A DNA stretch of 64,000 nt from Magnetospirillum sp. Its GTDB lineage: Bacteria > Pseudomonadota > Alphaproteobacteria > Rhodospirillales > Magnetospirillaceae. The stretch lies in contig JANQAI010000011.1 of NCBI GenBank assembly GCA_024707145.1, positions 186,001-250,000 of the forward strand, read 5' to 3'. Position 1 is the stretch's first letter. Every line of letters begins with the position of its first letter. Shown piece after piece: positions 57,956 through 64,000 of this stretch. A program made the position numbers and the translations under genes. Under the pieces are notes generated by a model that saw only the letters and a program-made list of their open reading frames with translations, ran no database searches and had not been told where the DNA came from.

Positions 57956-58636
57956 TTGACCACCAAGAATGACGACGCCTCGGCCGAATTGTTGATCCGC
58001 GAGGTGGACGAAGAGCTGAGGCAGGAACGGCTTCAGTTCCTGTGGAAGAAACACGGCAGCTTGGCCGTGGGTGTGGCGGTGGCGCTGGTGCTGGCGGTGG
58101 CCGGCTGGCAAGGCTGGAACGCCTGGCAGACCCGCGCGCGTGCGCAGTCCGGCACCGATTTCAGCGCCGCCTTGCAGGCGCTGCACCAGGGCAACCGGGA
58201 GCAGGCGCTGGCCCAGTTGGGCAAGGTGGCCGCCGAGGGCACTTCCGGCTATCAGGTGCTGGCCGATTTCAAGCTGGCCGACCTCAAGCTGGCCGGTGGC
58301 GACCGTGACGGTGCCGTCGCCCTGCTGGAGCGGGTGGCCGCGGGGCGGGGCGACGACATCTACCGCGATCTTGCGCGCCTGAAGGCCGCCTATCTCAAGC
58401 TTGACGCCGCCGACCCGGCGGCGGTGGCCGCCAGTGTCGAGCCGTTGGCGGCCGAGGCCAGCCCGTGGCGCCATTCCGCCCGCGAAATCCTGGCGCTGGT
58501 AGCCGCCAAACGCGGCGACGACGCCAAGGCCGCCGAGCTGTTCCGCAAGATCGCCGACGATCCGGCGGCGCCGCAGGGCGTGCGCGCTCGCGCCGCCGAA
58601 ATGCTGGCCGCCGTCGGCACCAAGGCCAAGGGCTAA
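57956..58636 (+). CDS. yfgM: YfgM-like tetratricopeptide membrane protein
   Basis: A 226-residue protein. An N-terminal cytoplasmic stretch (LIREVDEELRQERLQFLWKK), one transmembrane helix (LAVGVAVALVLAVAGWQGWN, about residues 38-57) and a periplasmic helical repeat domain of TPR type match YfgM/DUF2133, a SecYEG-associated protein linked to periplasmic chaperones. The order yfgM-bamB-der is the same as in E. coli, which supports the call. It starts at TTG (57956), with GGAGAG upstream; no ATG fits. The MITE-like element lies upstream, so the promoter may be affected. Confidence 0.85.
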   Translation: MTTKNDDASAELLIREVDEELRQERLQFLWKKHGSLAVGVAVALVLAVAGWQGWNAWQTRARAQSGTDFSAALQALHQGNREQALAQLGKVAAEGTSGYQVLADFKLADLKLAGGDRDGAVALLERVAAGRGDDIYRDLARLKAAYLKLDAADPAAVAASVEPLAAEASPWRHSAREILALVAAKRGDDAKAAELFRKIADDPAAPQGVRARAAEMLAAVGTKAKG

Positions 58637-58662
58637 TCCGTCTCGTCCAGGGGGACTATTGC

Positions 58663-59973
58663 ATGATGCGTCGTCTGGCTTTGGTGGTGCTGGCCTCGCT
58701 GGGCTTGGCCGCGTGCTCCAGTTGGTTGGGTGAGAACGCCAAGCCGCCGCTGCCGGGCAAGCGCATCTCGGTGCTGTCACGCGAGAAAAGCTTGGAGCCC
58801 GAAATCAAGGGCGTTGAGATCAAGTTGCCGCCGCCCGAGCCCAATGAGGATTGGCCCCAGGCCGGTGGCTACGCCAACCACGCCATGCACCATATGGAGG
58901 TGGGCGACAAGCTGGAGAAGCAGTGGAGCACCGGCATCGGCGCCAGCGCCGGCAAGCGCGCCCGCCTGCTGGCCCAGCCGGTGGTGGCCGACGGCATGGT
59001 GTTCACCATGGACGCCGAAGCGGAAGTGCGCGCCATCGACGCCAAGACCGGCCGCGCGCTGTGGAACCGCGACCTGACCCCCGACGACGAGGATTCCACC
59101 TTCGCCAGCGGCGGCGTCTCGTACGAGGACGGCCAGTTGTTCGTCTCCACCGGCTTCGCCCAGGTGGTGGCGCTGGATGCCAAGACCGGCAAGGTGCAGT
59201 GGCGCCAGTCGCTGTCCGGCCCCATCCGTGGCGCCCCCACCGTGCGCGGCGGCCGCGTGTTCGTCATCACCGTGGACAACCAGACCCATTGCCTGGCGGC
59301 CGAGGACGGCGCCGTGCTGTGGACCCACCAGGGCATCGCCGAGGGCGCCAGCCTGCTGGGCGGCACCAGCCCGGCGGTGGACGGCAACGTGGTGGTGGTT
59401 CCCTATTCCTCCGGCGAGCTGTTCGCGTTGCGCGTGGATAACGGCACCGTGCTGTGGCAGGACCAGCTGTCCACCGTGCGCCGCACCGACAACGTCGCCA
59501 CCCTGTCCGACATCCGCGGCCGCCCCATCATCGACCGTGGTCGTGTCTACGCCATCGGCCATGCCGACCTGCTGGTAGGCATCGACCTGCGCACCGGCCG
59601 CCGCCTGTGGGAGCGCGAGATCGGCGGTATCCAGAGCCCGTGGGTAGCCGGCGACTACCTGTTCCTGGTCACCAACAACAACGAGGCGCTGGCGCTGGAG
59701 GCCAAGACCGGCCGCATCCTGTGGGTCACCCAGCTGCAGGTGTGGGAGGACGAGGAGGAGAAGGAGGGCCGTGTCACCTGGACCGGCCCGGTCCTCGCCT
59801 CGGACCGCCTGATCCTCGGCAGCTCGCTGGGCTATTTGGTGTCGCTGTCGCCCTATACCGGCGAGGTGCTGGGCAAGGTGTCCATCTCGGATGGGGTGAG
59901 CATCCAGCCGGTAGTGGCCGGCAACACCATGTATTTCGTCACCAACGACGCCGATCTGGTCGCGTACCGCTGA
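58663..59973 (+). CDS. bamB: Outer membrane assembly lipoprotein BamB
   Basis: A 436-residue lipoprotein of the BAM complex that inserts beta-barrel proteins into the outer membrane. Signal [20 protein letters not shown] has lipobox LAAC. The mature part is an eight-bladed PQQ-type propeller with repeated blade ends such as [45 protein letters not shown] and [15 protein letters not shown]. It starts at one of two adjacent ATGs (58663 or 58666). It follows yfgM by 26 bp and is followed by der after one base, a conserved operon. Confidence 0.93.
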   Translation: MMRRLALVVLASLGLAACSSWLGENAKPPLPGKRISVLSREKSLEPEIKGVEIKLPPPEPNEDWPQAGGYANHAMHHMEVGDKLEKQWSTGIGASAGKRARLLAQPVVADGMVFTMDAEAEVRAIDAKTGRALWNRDLTPDDEDSTFASGGVSYEDGQLFVSTGFAQVVALDAKTGKVQWRQSLSGPIRGAPTVRGGRVFVITVDNQTHCLAAEDGAVLWTHQGIAEGASLLGGTSPAVDGNVVVVPYSSGELFALRVDNGTVLWQDQLSTVRRTDNVATLSDIRGRPIIDRGRVYAIGHADLLVGIDLRTGRRLWEREIGGIQSPWVAGDYLFLVTNNNEALALEAKTGRILWVTQLQVWEDEEEKEGRVTWTGPVLASDRLILGSSLGYLVSLSPYTGEVLGKVSISDGVSIQPVVAGNTMYFVTNDADLVAYR

Positions 59974-59974
59974 G

Positions 59975-61390
59975 ATGAGCTTCACCGTTGCCATTGTCGG
60001 CCGACCCAATGTCGGCAAATCCACGTTGTTCAACCGTCTGGTGGGCAAGCGGGTCGCCATTGTCCACGACATGCCCGGCGTCACCCGCGACCGGCGTGAG
60101 GGCGCGGCGACCCTGCTGGGCATGGAATTCACCATCATCGACACGGCCGGCTACGAGGACGCCACCGGCGATTCCATGGAGGCGCGCATGCGCCGCCAGA
60201 CGGAAGCCGCGGTGGAGGAGGCCGACGTCGCGCTGATGCTGATCGATTCCCGCGCCGGGGTGACGCCGCTGGACCGCCATTTCGCCGACCTCTTGCGCAA
60301 AGCCAAGACGCCGGTGATCCTGGTGGCCAACAAGTGTGAGGGCAAAGCGGGCGAGCCCGGCCTGTACGAGGCCTACGGCCTGGGCCTGGGCGAGCCGGTG
60401 CCGGTATCGGCCGAGCACGGCGAGGGCCTGTCCGACCTGTTCTTCGCCCTGCAGCCCTATGCCGAGGCTGCCGGCGCGCTGGACGACGAGGACGAGGAGG
60501 ACGGCTTCCCCGAGCCGGTGGACGAACCGGACGAGGAAGCGCAGGCCGCCGCCGAAGAGGCCGCCCGCGCCGCCCGTCCGCTGCAGTTGGTCATCGCCGG
60601 CCGTCCCAACGTGGGCAAGTCCACCCTGGTCAACCGCCTGCTGGGCGAGGACCGCATGCTCACCGGCCCCGAGGCCGGGCTGACCCGCGACGCCATTTCC
60701 AGCGAATGGGAGCACAAGGGCCGCCGCATCCGGCTGGTGGACACCGCGGGCCTGCGCAAGCGCGCCAACATCGAGGACCCGGTGGAAAAGCTGTCGGTGT
60801 CCAACACGCTCGAGGCCATCCGCATGGCCGAGGTGGTGGTGCTAGTGCTGGATTCCTCGGCCATCCTGGACAAGCAGGACCTCACCATCGCCCGCATGGT
60901 GGTCGAGGAAGGCCGCTCCCTGGTGATCGCCATCAACAAGTGGGATGTGGTCGAGAAGCCGGAAGAGGCGCTGCAGCGCCTGCGCGACCGCATGGAAACC
61001 TCCATGCCGCAGGTGCGCGGCGTGCCCACCATCACCATCAGCGCGCTGGCCGGCAAGGGCCTGGAGCGGCTGATGGATGCGGTGATCGAAACCCACAAGT
61101 TGTGGAACCGCCGCATCTCCACCGCCAAGCTGAACCAGTGGCTGGAGGAAGTGGTGGCGCACCATCCGCCGCCGGCCCTGGCCGGCGGGCGGCGGCTGAA
61201 GATCCGCTATATGACCCAGGCCAAGGCGCGGCCGCCGACCTTCATCATCTTCGCCTCGAAGCCGGACGAGCTGCCCGAGGCCTATACCCGCTACCTGATC
61301 AACGGGCTGCGCGAGACCTTCAAGCTGCCGGGTGTGCCCATCCGCCTGTTCGTGCGCGGCGGCAAGAACCCCTACGCCAAGGAAAAATGA
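59975..61390 (+). CDS. der: Ribosome-assembly GTPase Der (EngA)
   Basis: A 471-residue GTPase with two G domains in tandem, required for 50S subunit maturation. P-loops are [10 protein letters not shown] at about residue 9 and again at about residue 208, with matching DTAGYED and DTAGLRKR switch-2 motifs and base-recognition ANKCEG and INKWDV. The acidic linker ([20 protein letters not shown]) is typical of the family. The C-terminal KH-like domain ends [10 protein letters not shown]. It is the last gene of yfgM-bamB-der; the terminator at 61442-61474 follows. Confidence 0.97.
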   Translation: MSFTVAIVGRPNVGKSTLFNRLVGKRVAIVHDMPGVTRDRREGAATLLGMEFTIIDTAGYEDATGDSMEARMRRQTEAAVEEADVALMLIDSRAGVTPLDRHFADLLRKAKTPVILVANKCEGKAGEPGLYEAYGLGLGEPVPVSAEHGEGLSDLFFALQPYAEAAGALDDEDEEDGFPEPVDEPDEEAQAAAEEAARAARPLQLVIAGRPNVGKSTLVNRLLGEDRMLTGPEAGLTRDAISSEWEHKGRRIRLVDTAGLRKRANIEDPVEKLSVSNTLEAIRMAEVVVLVLDSSAILDKQDLTIARMVVEEGRSLVIAINKWDVVEKPEEALQRLRDRMETSMPQVRGVPTITISALAGKGLERLMDAVIETHKLWNRRISTAKLNQWLEEVVAHHPPPALAGGRRLKIRYMTQAKARPPTFIIFASKPDELPEAYTRYLINGLRETFKLPGVPIRLFVRGGKNPYAKEK

Positions 61391-61441
61391 GGAAAGGGTG
61401 CCAACCGGCAGGGCCGTTGGGACCAGGCGTGTTTGAGGGAG

Positions 61442-61474
61442 GCCCCGTATCAGGCAGCGCGCCGGATACGGGGC
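61442..61474 (+). terminator. Hairpin downstream of der
   Basis: Perfect ten-base arms GCCCCGTATC / GATACGGGGC with a 13-base loop, 51 bp after the der stop, followed by TTCTCATTT. Likely the end of the yfgM-bamB-der transcript. Confidence 0.7.
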
Positions 61475-61500
61475 TTCTCATTTGCAGAGAATTTTCCGTC

Positions 61501-61523
61501 ATGGCCGGGCTTGATCCGGCCAT
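61501..61523. repeat. REP element, left copy (ATGGCCGG ... CCGGCCAT)
   Basis: Eight-base perfect arms ATGGCCGG / CCGGCCAT around GCTTGAT, within CCGTCATGGCCGGGCTTGATC. It is the left partner of an inverted pair around the GIY-YIG remnant. Confidence 0.8.
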
Positions 61524-61569
61524 CCACGCTGCCGGTTACAGGCTCCAAGGCGTACCGCATGATACGAGC

Positions 61570-61891
61570 ATGCGAGGGGGCTGGATTTACATCATGACGA
61601 ACAGGGCAAATGGCACGCTTTACGTCGGTGCGACCGGCGACTTGGCGCCTTGAGCCTGGGGCATAGGGAGGGCCTCGCCGACGGCTTTAGCAGGGGCTAT
61701 GGCCTGAAACGGCTAGTGTACCATGGGCGATACGACGTGCCATTGAGCGCAAGAAGAACCTCAGGCACTGGCCGAGGGCATGGAAGGTGAAACTGATTCT
61801 GGCCGACAGTCCGAACTGGGAGGATCCGTTCCTGCGGCTGGCGTGGCCGTGGATGGCCGGGTCAAGCCCGGCCATGACGAAACCCACCTAG
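61570..61891 (+). pseudogene. Decayed GIY-YIG endonuclease-domain gene
   Basis: Pieces of one GIY-YIG domain appear in order but in different frames: GGWIYIMTNRANGTLYVGAT and GDLA (from ATG 61570), then HREGLADGFSRGYGLKRLVY (from about 61662), then AIERKKNLRHWPRAWKVKLI and LADSPNWEDPFLRLAW (to about 61840). A TGA at about 61653 stands where homologues have Arg, and at least two indels follow, so this is real decay, not a homopolymer slip. The last codons to the TAG at 61889-61891 are supplied by the right REP copy. Such small genes in alphaproteobacteria are YhbQ/UPF0213-like. Confidence 0.75.
61853..61875. repeat. REP element, right copy (inverted)
   Basis: ATGGCCGG / CCGGCCAT arms around GTCAAGC, the reverse-complement arrangement of the left copy at 61501-61523. 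It forms the 3' end of the GIY-YIG remnant. Confidence 0.8.
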
Positions 61892-61920
61892 CCCCAGCGG
61901 CTCTCCAACCGGCGCCCTTT

Positions 61921-62307
61921 TTATTTATGCTTGCTGAACAAGTCGATGGTCTTGCAGATCAGCGAGCCGATGGGGCGCGGCTTGGGCGGCGACAGGGTTT
62001 CCGCCAGGAAGTCACGCACCGCCTTGTCGGGATCGGTCTCGGCGGTCAGCACCGGTCGCACGCCGCGCTTTTCCATGTTCTTGAGGAAGCCGTCGCCGGC
62101 CGATTGGGCGATCAGCGCGGCGATGCCGTCCAGCGGGTGGGGGCGGCCGTCCTCGGCGTAGTGGAAAACGTTGTCGTGCTCCAGTTCCACTCGGTTGGGC
62201 TGGCCCACCGAGCCGTCTTCGGCCACTTCGTAGACGAGCCACTTGCGGGCGCGGCCGGCATGGCCGGCGACCTTCACGAAATCAGAACTGGCAACCGCGA
62301 CCTTCAT
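61921..62307 (-). CDS. NifX/NifB-C-like dinitrogenase-cofactor-binding domain protein
   Basis: A 128-residue protein of the Pfam NifB/NifX (FeMo-cofactor binding) fold: MKVAVASSDFVKVAGHAGRA, then WLVYEVAEDGSVGQPNRVEL and a C-terminal part with HPLDGIAALIAQSAGDGFLK. In nitrogen fixers such proteins carry cofactor precursors, but stand-alone members also occur in non-fixers as likely metal-cluster or small-molecule handlers. No nif gene is in the window. A Cys in SLICKTIDLF is the only one. The gene is monocistronic and divergent from the response-regulator gene. Confidence 0.82.
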   Translation of the reverse strand: MKVAVASSDFVKVAGHAGRARKWLVYEVAEDGSVGQPNRVELEHDNVFHYAEDGRPHPLDGIAALIAQSAGDGFLKNMEKRGVRPVLTAETDPDKAVRDFLAETLSPPKPRPIGSLICKTIDLFSKHK

Positions 62308-62482
62308 TGCCTAGAAACTCCCCATCCGGCATCGGTCGCCCATGAATTGCGCATTTTCCTGATGGGGGCAAGCCTGCAACGCGGGGGTTTAGCGCGGGCA
62401 CTCGATTTCATCGTAAATTTAGGGCATCCTGGGGCCGGCCCCTATCAAAACGATGGTTGAGTTATCATAGGAGGACGTTCGC

Positions 62483-63112
62483 GTGCCCATTCGCATCCTG
62501 ATCGCCGAGGACCAATTACTCGTGCGCCAGGGTCTGGCCGCCTTGCTTAAGGCGGAGGACGTCGAAATCATCGGAGAAGCCGAGGATGGGGAAGCCGCCG
62601 TCGAAATGGCGCGCTCGCTCAAGCCGGACATCGTTCTCATGGACCTGTCCATGCCCGTGCTCGATGGGGTCGAGGCCACCCGGCGCATCAAGCGAGTCGC
62701 GCCACAGATCCGGGTGCTGATCCTGACCATCGCTAATTGCGAGCGCAGGGTGGCCGAGGCCCTGGCCGCCGGGGCCGACGGCTACGCCCTGAAGAAGCTG
62801 GGCCACGAGGAATTGATGAGCGCCATCACCTCGGTACGGTCGGGCAAGCATTACCTCGGCCCGGGCCTGAACGAAGAGCAGGTTCGTGAATACCTTGACG
62901 GCGCCGACACGGTGGCGGTGGCGTTGACGGCGCGTGAGCGCGAGGTCTTGCGGCTGATCGCGCAGGGTCTCAAGAATAGAGAGATCGCCGATACACTATC
63001 CATTGCCATCAAGACAGTGGAAACCCACCGTACCAAGATCATGCAGAAGCTTGACCTGCACAATTCCGCCGAACTGGCGACTTACGCAATTCGTCGCGGA
63101 CTGATCGAATAG
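62483..63112 (+). CDS. NarL/FixJ-type response regulator (receiver plus LuxR helix-turn-helix)
   Basis: A 209-residue two-domain protein. The receiver has MPIRILIAEDQLLVRQGLAA (acidic pocket), phosphoacceptor Asp in PDIVLMDLSMPVLDG and the Lys in ALKKLGHEEL. The output domain has VALTAREREVLRLIAQGLKN, REIADTLSIAIKTVETHRTK, the LuxR DNA-binding signature. It starts at GTG (62483) with AGGAGG upstream. The next gene encodes a membrane sensor whose output domain lies past the window edge; pairing of the two is possible but unproven. Confidence 0.92.
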   Translation: MPIRILIAEDQLLVRQGLAALLKAEDVEIIGEAEDGEAAVEMARSLKPDIVLMDLSMPVLDGVEATRRIKRVAPQIRVLILTIANCERRVAEALAAGADGYALKKLGHEELMSAITSVRSGKHYLGPGLNEEQVREYLDGADTVAVALTAREREVLRLIAQGLKNREIADTLSIAIKTVETHRTKIMQKLDLHNSAELATYAIRRGLIE

Positions 63113-63193
63113 TCCCTTCGAACTAGAGCGTAGTTCCTAGGTGAGGTCGCGCCGCCGCCATTGCCCTGCTATTAGCAAGGGTGTCCGAGCCGC

Positions 63194-64000
63194 ATGCAAC
63201 GGCCGGGCGGGGCGGCGCCTGCGGAGGTGCGGTTGGATAGCGCAAAGTCGGACCAGGGGTCTTCGACGCAGCTTTTGATTGGACATGGTGCCGTTGCCGG
63301 TTTCGGCTTGCTGGGTGTCGTACTTTGCGCTGTTTGGGCTAGCAACTTCTTGTTGTTCCATACGATTTCTGAGCTATTTTCCGTTGTGGTGAGTTTTTCC
63401 GCCGCGGTGGTCGCCTGGTATTCGCGCGATTGGACGGGGCGCAACTTCCTGTTCCTGCTGGGGCTGAGCTGCCTGTTCGTCGGCGTGATCGATGCCTTCC
63501 ACATCATCGCCTACAAGGGCATCAACATCCTGCCCGACAGCGGCGGCAACCTCTCTTCACAATTGTGGCTCTCGGCCCGCGTGCTGGAAGCGGGCAACTT
63601 CCTGGTGGCCGTGTGGGCGCCCCGGCGGCGTTACCACCTGGGCGCGCTGCTGGCGGTGGAGACGGTGGTCACCGTCGCCCTGCTGGCTGCGGCGTTCGGC
63701 AATGTCTGGCCGCCCACCTTCGTGGAAGGGCAGGGCGTCACCCCGGTGAAGACCGCCGTCGAACTGGTCCTGGCGGCGGCGTTCCTGTTGGTGCTGGTGC
63801 GGCTGCGCCGGCACGTGGCCGATTTCGACCCTGCCGTCCATGGCCTGCTGGTGGCGGCGGTGGCCATGAAGATGGCGACCGAACTGGCCTTTTCCTGGTA
63901 CGTGGACCTGTTCGGCCTGGTGAATTTCATCGGCCACTGTCTCAAGATCATCGGGGTATGGCTGTTGCTGCGGGCGGTGGTGGACAGCGGCCTGCGGCGC
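63194..64000 (+). CDS. MASE3-domain membrane sensor protein, N-terminal part (runs off the window)
   Basis: Open to the last base, so only 269 residues are seen. After a short N-terminal tail come seven or so hydrophobic helices with the MASE3 pattern: LFHTISELFSVVVSFSAAVV, WYSRDWTGRNFLFLLGLSCL, FVGVIDAFHIIAYKGINILP, LSSQLWLSARVLEAGNFLVA. MASE3 is a membrane sensing module found before histidine-kinase, GGDEF or EAL outputs; which follows here is unknown. The ATG at 63194 is used; GTG 63227 is an alternative. The gap to the response regulator is 81 bp. Confidence 0.82.
   Translation, partial: MQRPGGAAPAEVRLDSAKSDQGSSTQLLIGHGAVAGFGLLGVVLCAVWASNFLLFHTISELFSVVVSFSAAVVAWYSRDWTGRNFLFLLGLSCLFVGVIDAFHIIAYKGINILPDSGGNLSSQLWLSARVLEAGNFLVAVWAPRRRYHLGALLAVETVVTVALLAAAFGNVWPPTFVEGQGVTPVKTAVELVLAAAFLLVLVRLRRHVADFDPAVHGLLVAAVAMKMATELAFSWYVDLFGLVNFIGHCLKIIGVWLLLRAVVDSGLRR

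Noticed and set aside
61921..62307. NifX-like protein as sign of a nitrogen-fixation cluster
   Set aside because: No nifHDK, nifEN or nifB in the window; stand-alone members of this fold are common.

Overview
The window is high-GC (roughly two-thirds G+C), densely packed chromosomal DNA from an alphaproteobacterium. The most likely source is a Rhodospirillales organism of the Magnetospirillum/Paramagnetospirillum type. Supporting genes are an F1-ATPase inhibitor zeta subunit (DUF1476), COQ7, a phasin, MeaB, a MASE3 sensor, PurS, and alphaproteobacterial REP-type palindromes. The genus is an inference from the overall look of the proteins. I see no rRNA, tRNA, CRISPR array, prophage or intact insertion sequence.

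Layout. 0-17 kb is housekeeping and regulation: the end of an EAL protein, an FAH-family hydrolase, a MarR-FUSC efflux pair, a DMT exporter, a FadR-type regulator, pyruvate kinase, purC-purS, a LysR regulator divergent from lrgAB, an NRDE protein, the ATPase inhibitor zeta, purB, a second MarR protein, an orphan ParA, a peroxiredoxin, radC, a PadR-like regulator and a histone-H1-like protein. 17-34.5 kb holds dihydroorotase, an asparagine synthase/glycosyltransferase trio, ygfZ, a PAS-GGDEF protein, meaB, dsbB-coq7-cupin, an M48 peptidase with a DUF898 membrane protein, acuI, msrPQ, small envelope proteins, a phasin and a double cold-shock-domain protein.

34.7-55.5 kb is one co-directional block of alpha-glucan and trehalose enzymes: GlgE with an extra N-terminal GH13 domain, a TreS-maltokinase fusion, GlgB, GlgX, TreZ, MalQ, TreY and GlgP. 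It encodes two linked routes. In the GlgE route, trehalose is converted to maltose, maltose-1-phosphate, linear glucan and branched glucan. In the TreY/TreZ route, glucan is converted back to trehalose. GlgP, GlgX and MalQ handle breakdown and recycling. glgA, glgC and otsAB are not in the window.

55.5-64 kb holds two tandem 61-residue paralogous proteins of unknown function, a small lipoprotein, a thioredoxin-fold protein, a 265-bp MITE-like element, yfgM-bamB-der, a decayed GIY-YIG gene between inverted REPs, a NifX-like protein, a LuxR-type response regulator and the start of a MASE3 sensor.

Sequence quality. Twelve otherwise intact genes carry 14 single-base frameshifts. Nine lie in runs of 5-6 identical bases (mostly G or C). 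The other five are a single inserted pyrimidine between GAG and CTG on one strand. Each correction restores an exact open frame of family-typical length. I therefore annotate these as genes with probable sequence errors, while flagging the GAG/CTG pattern as a real oddity.
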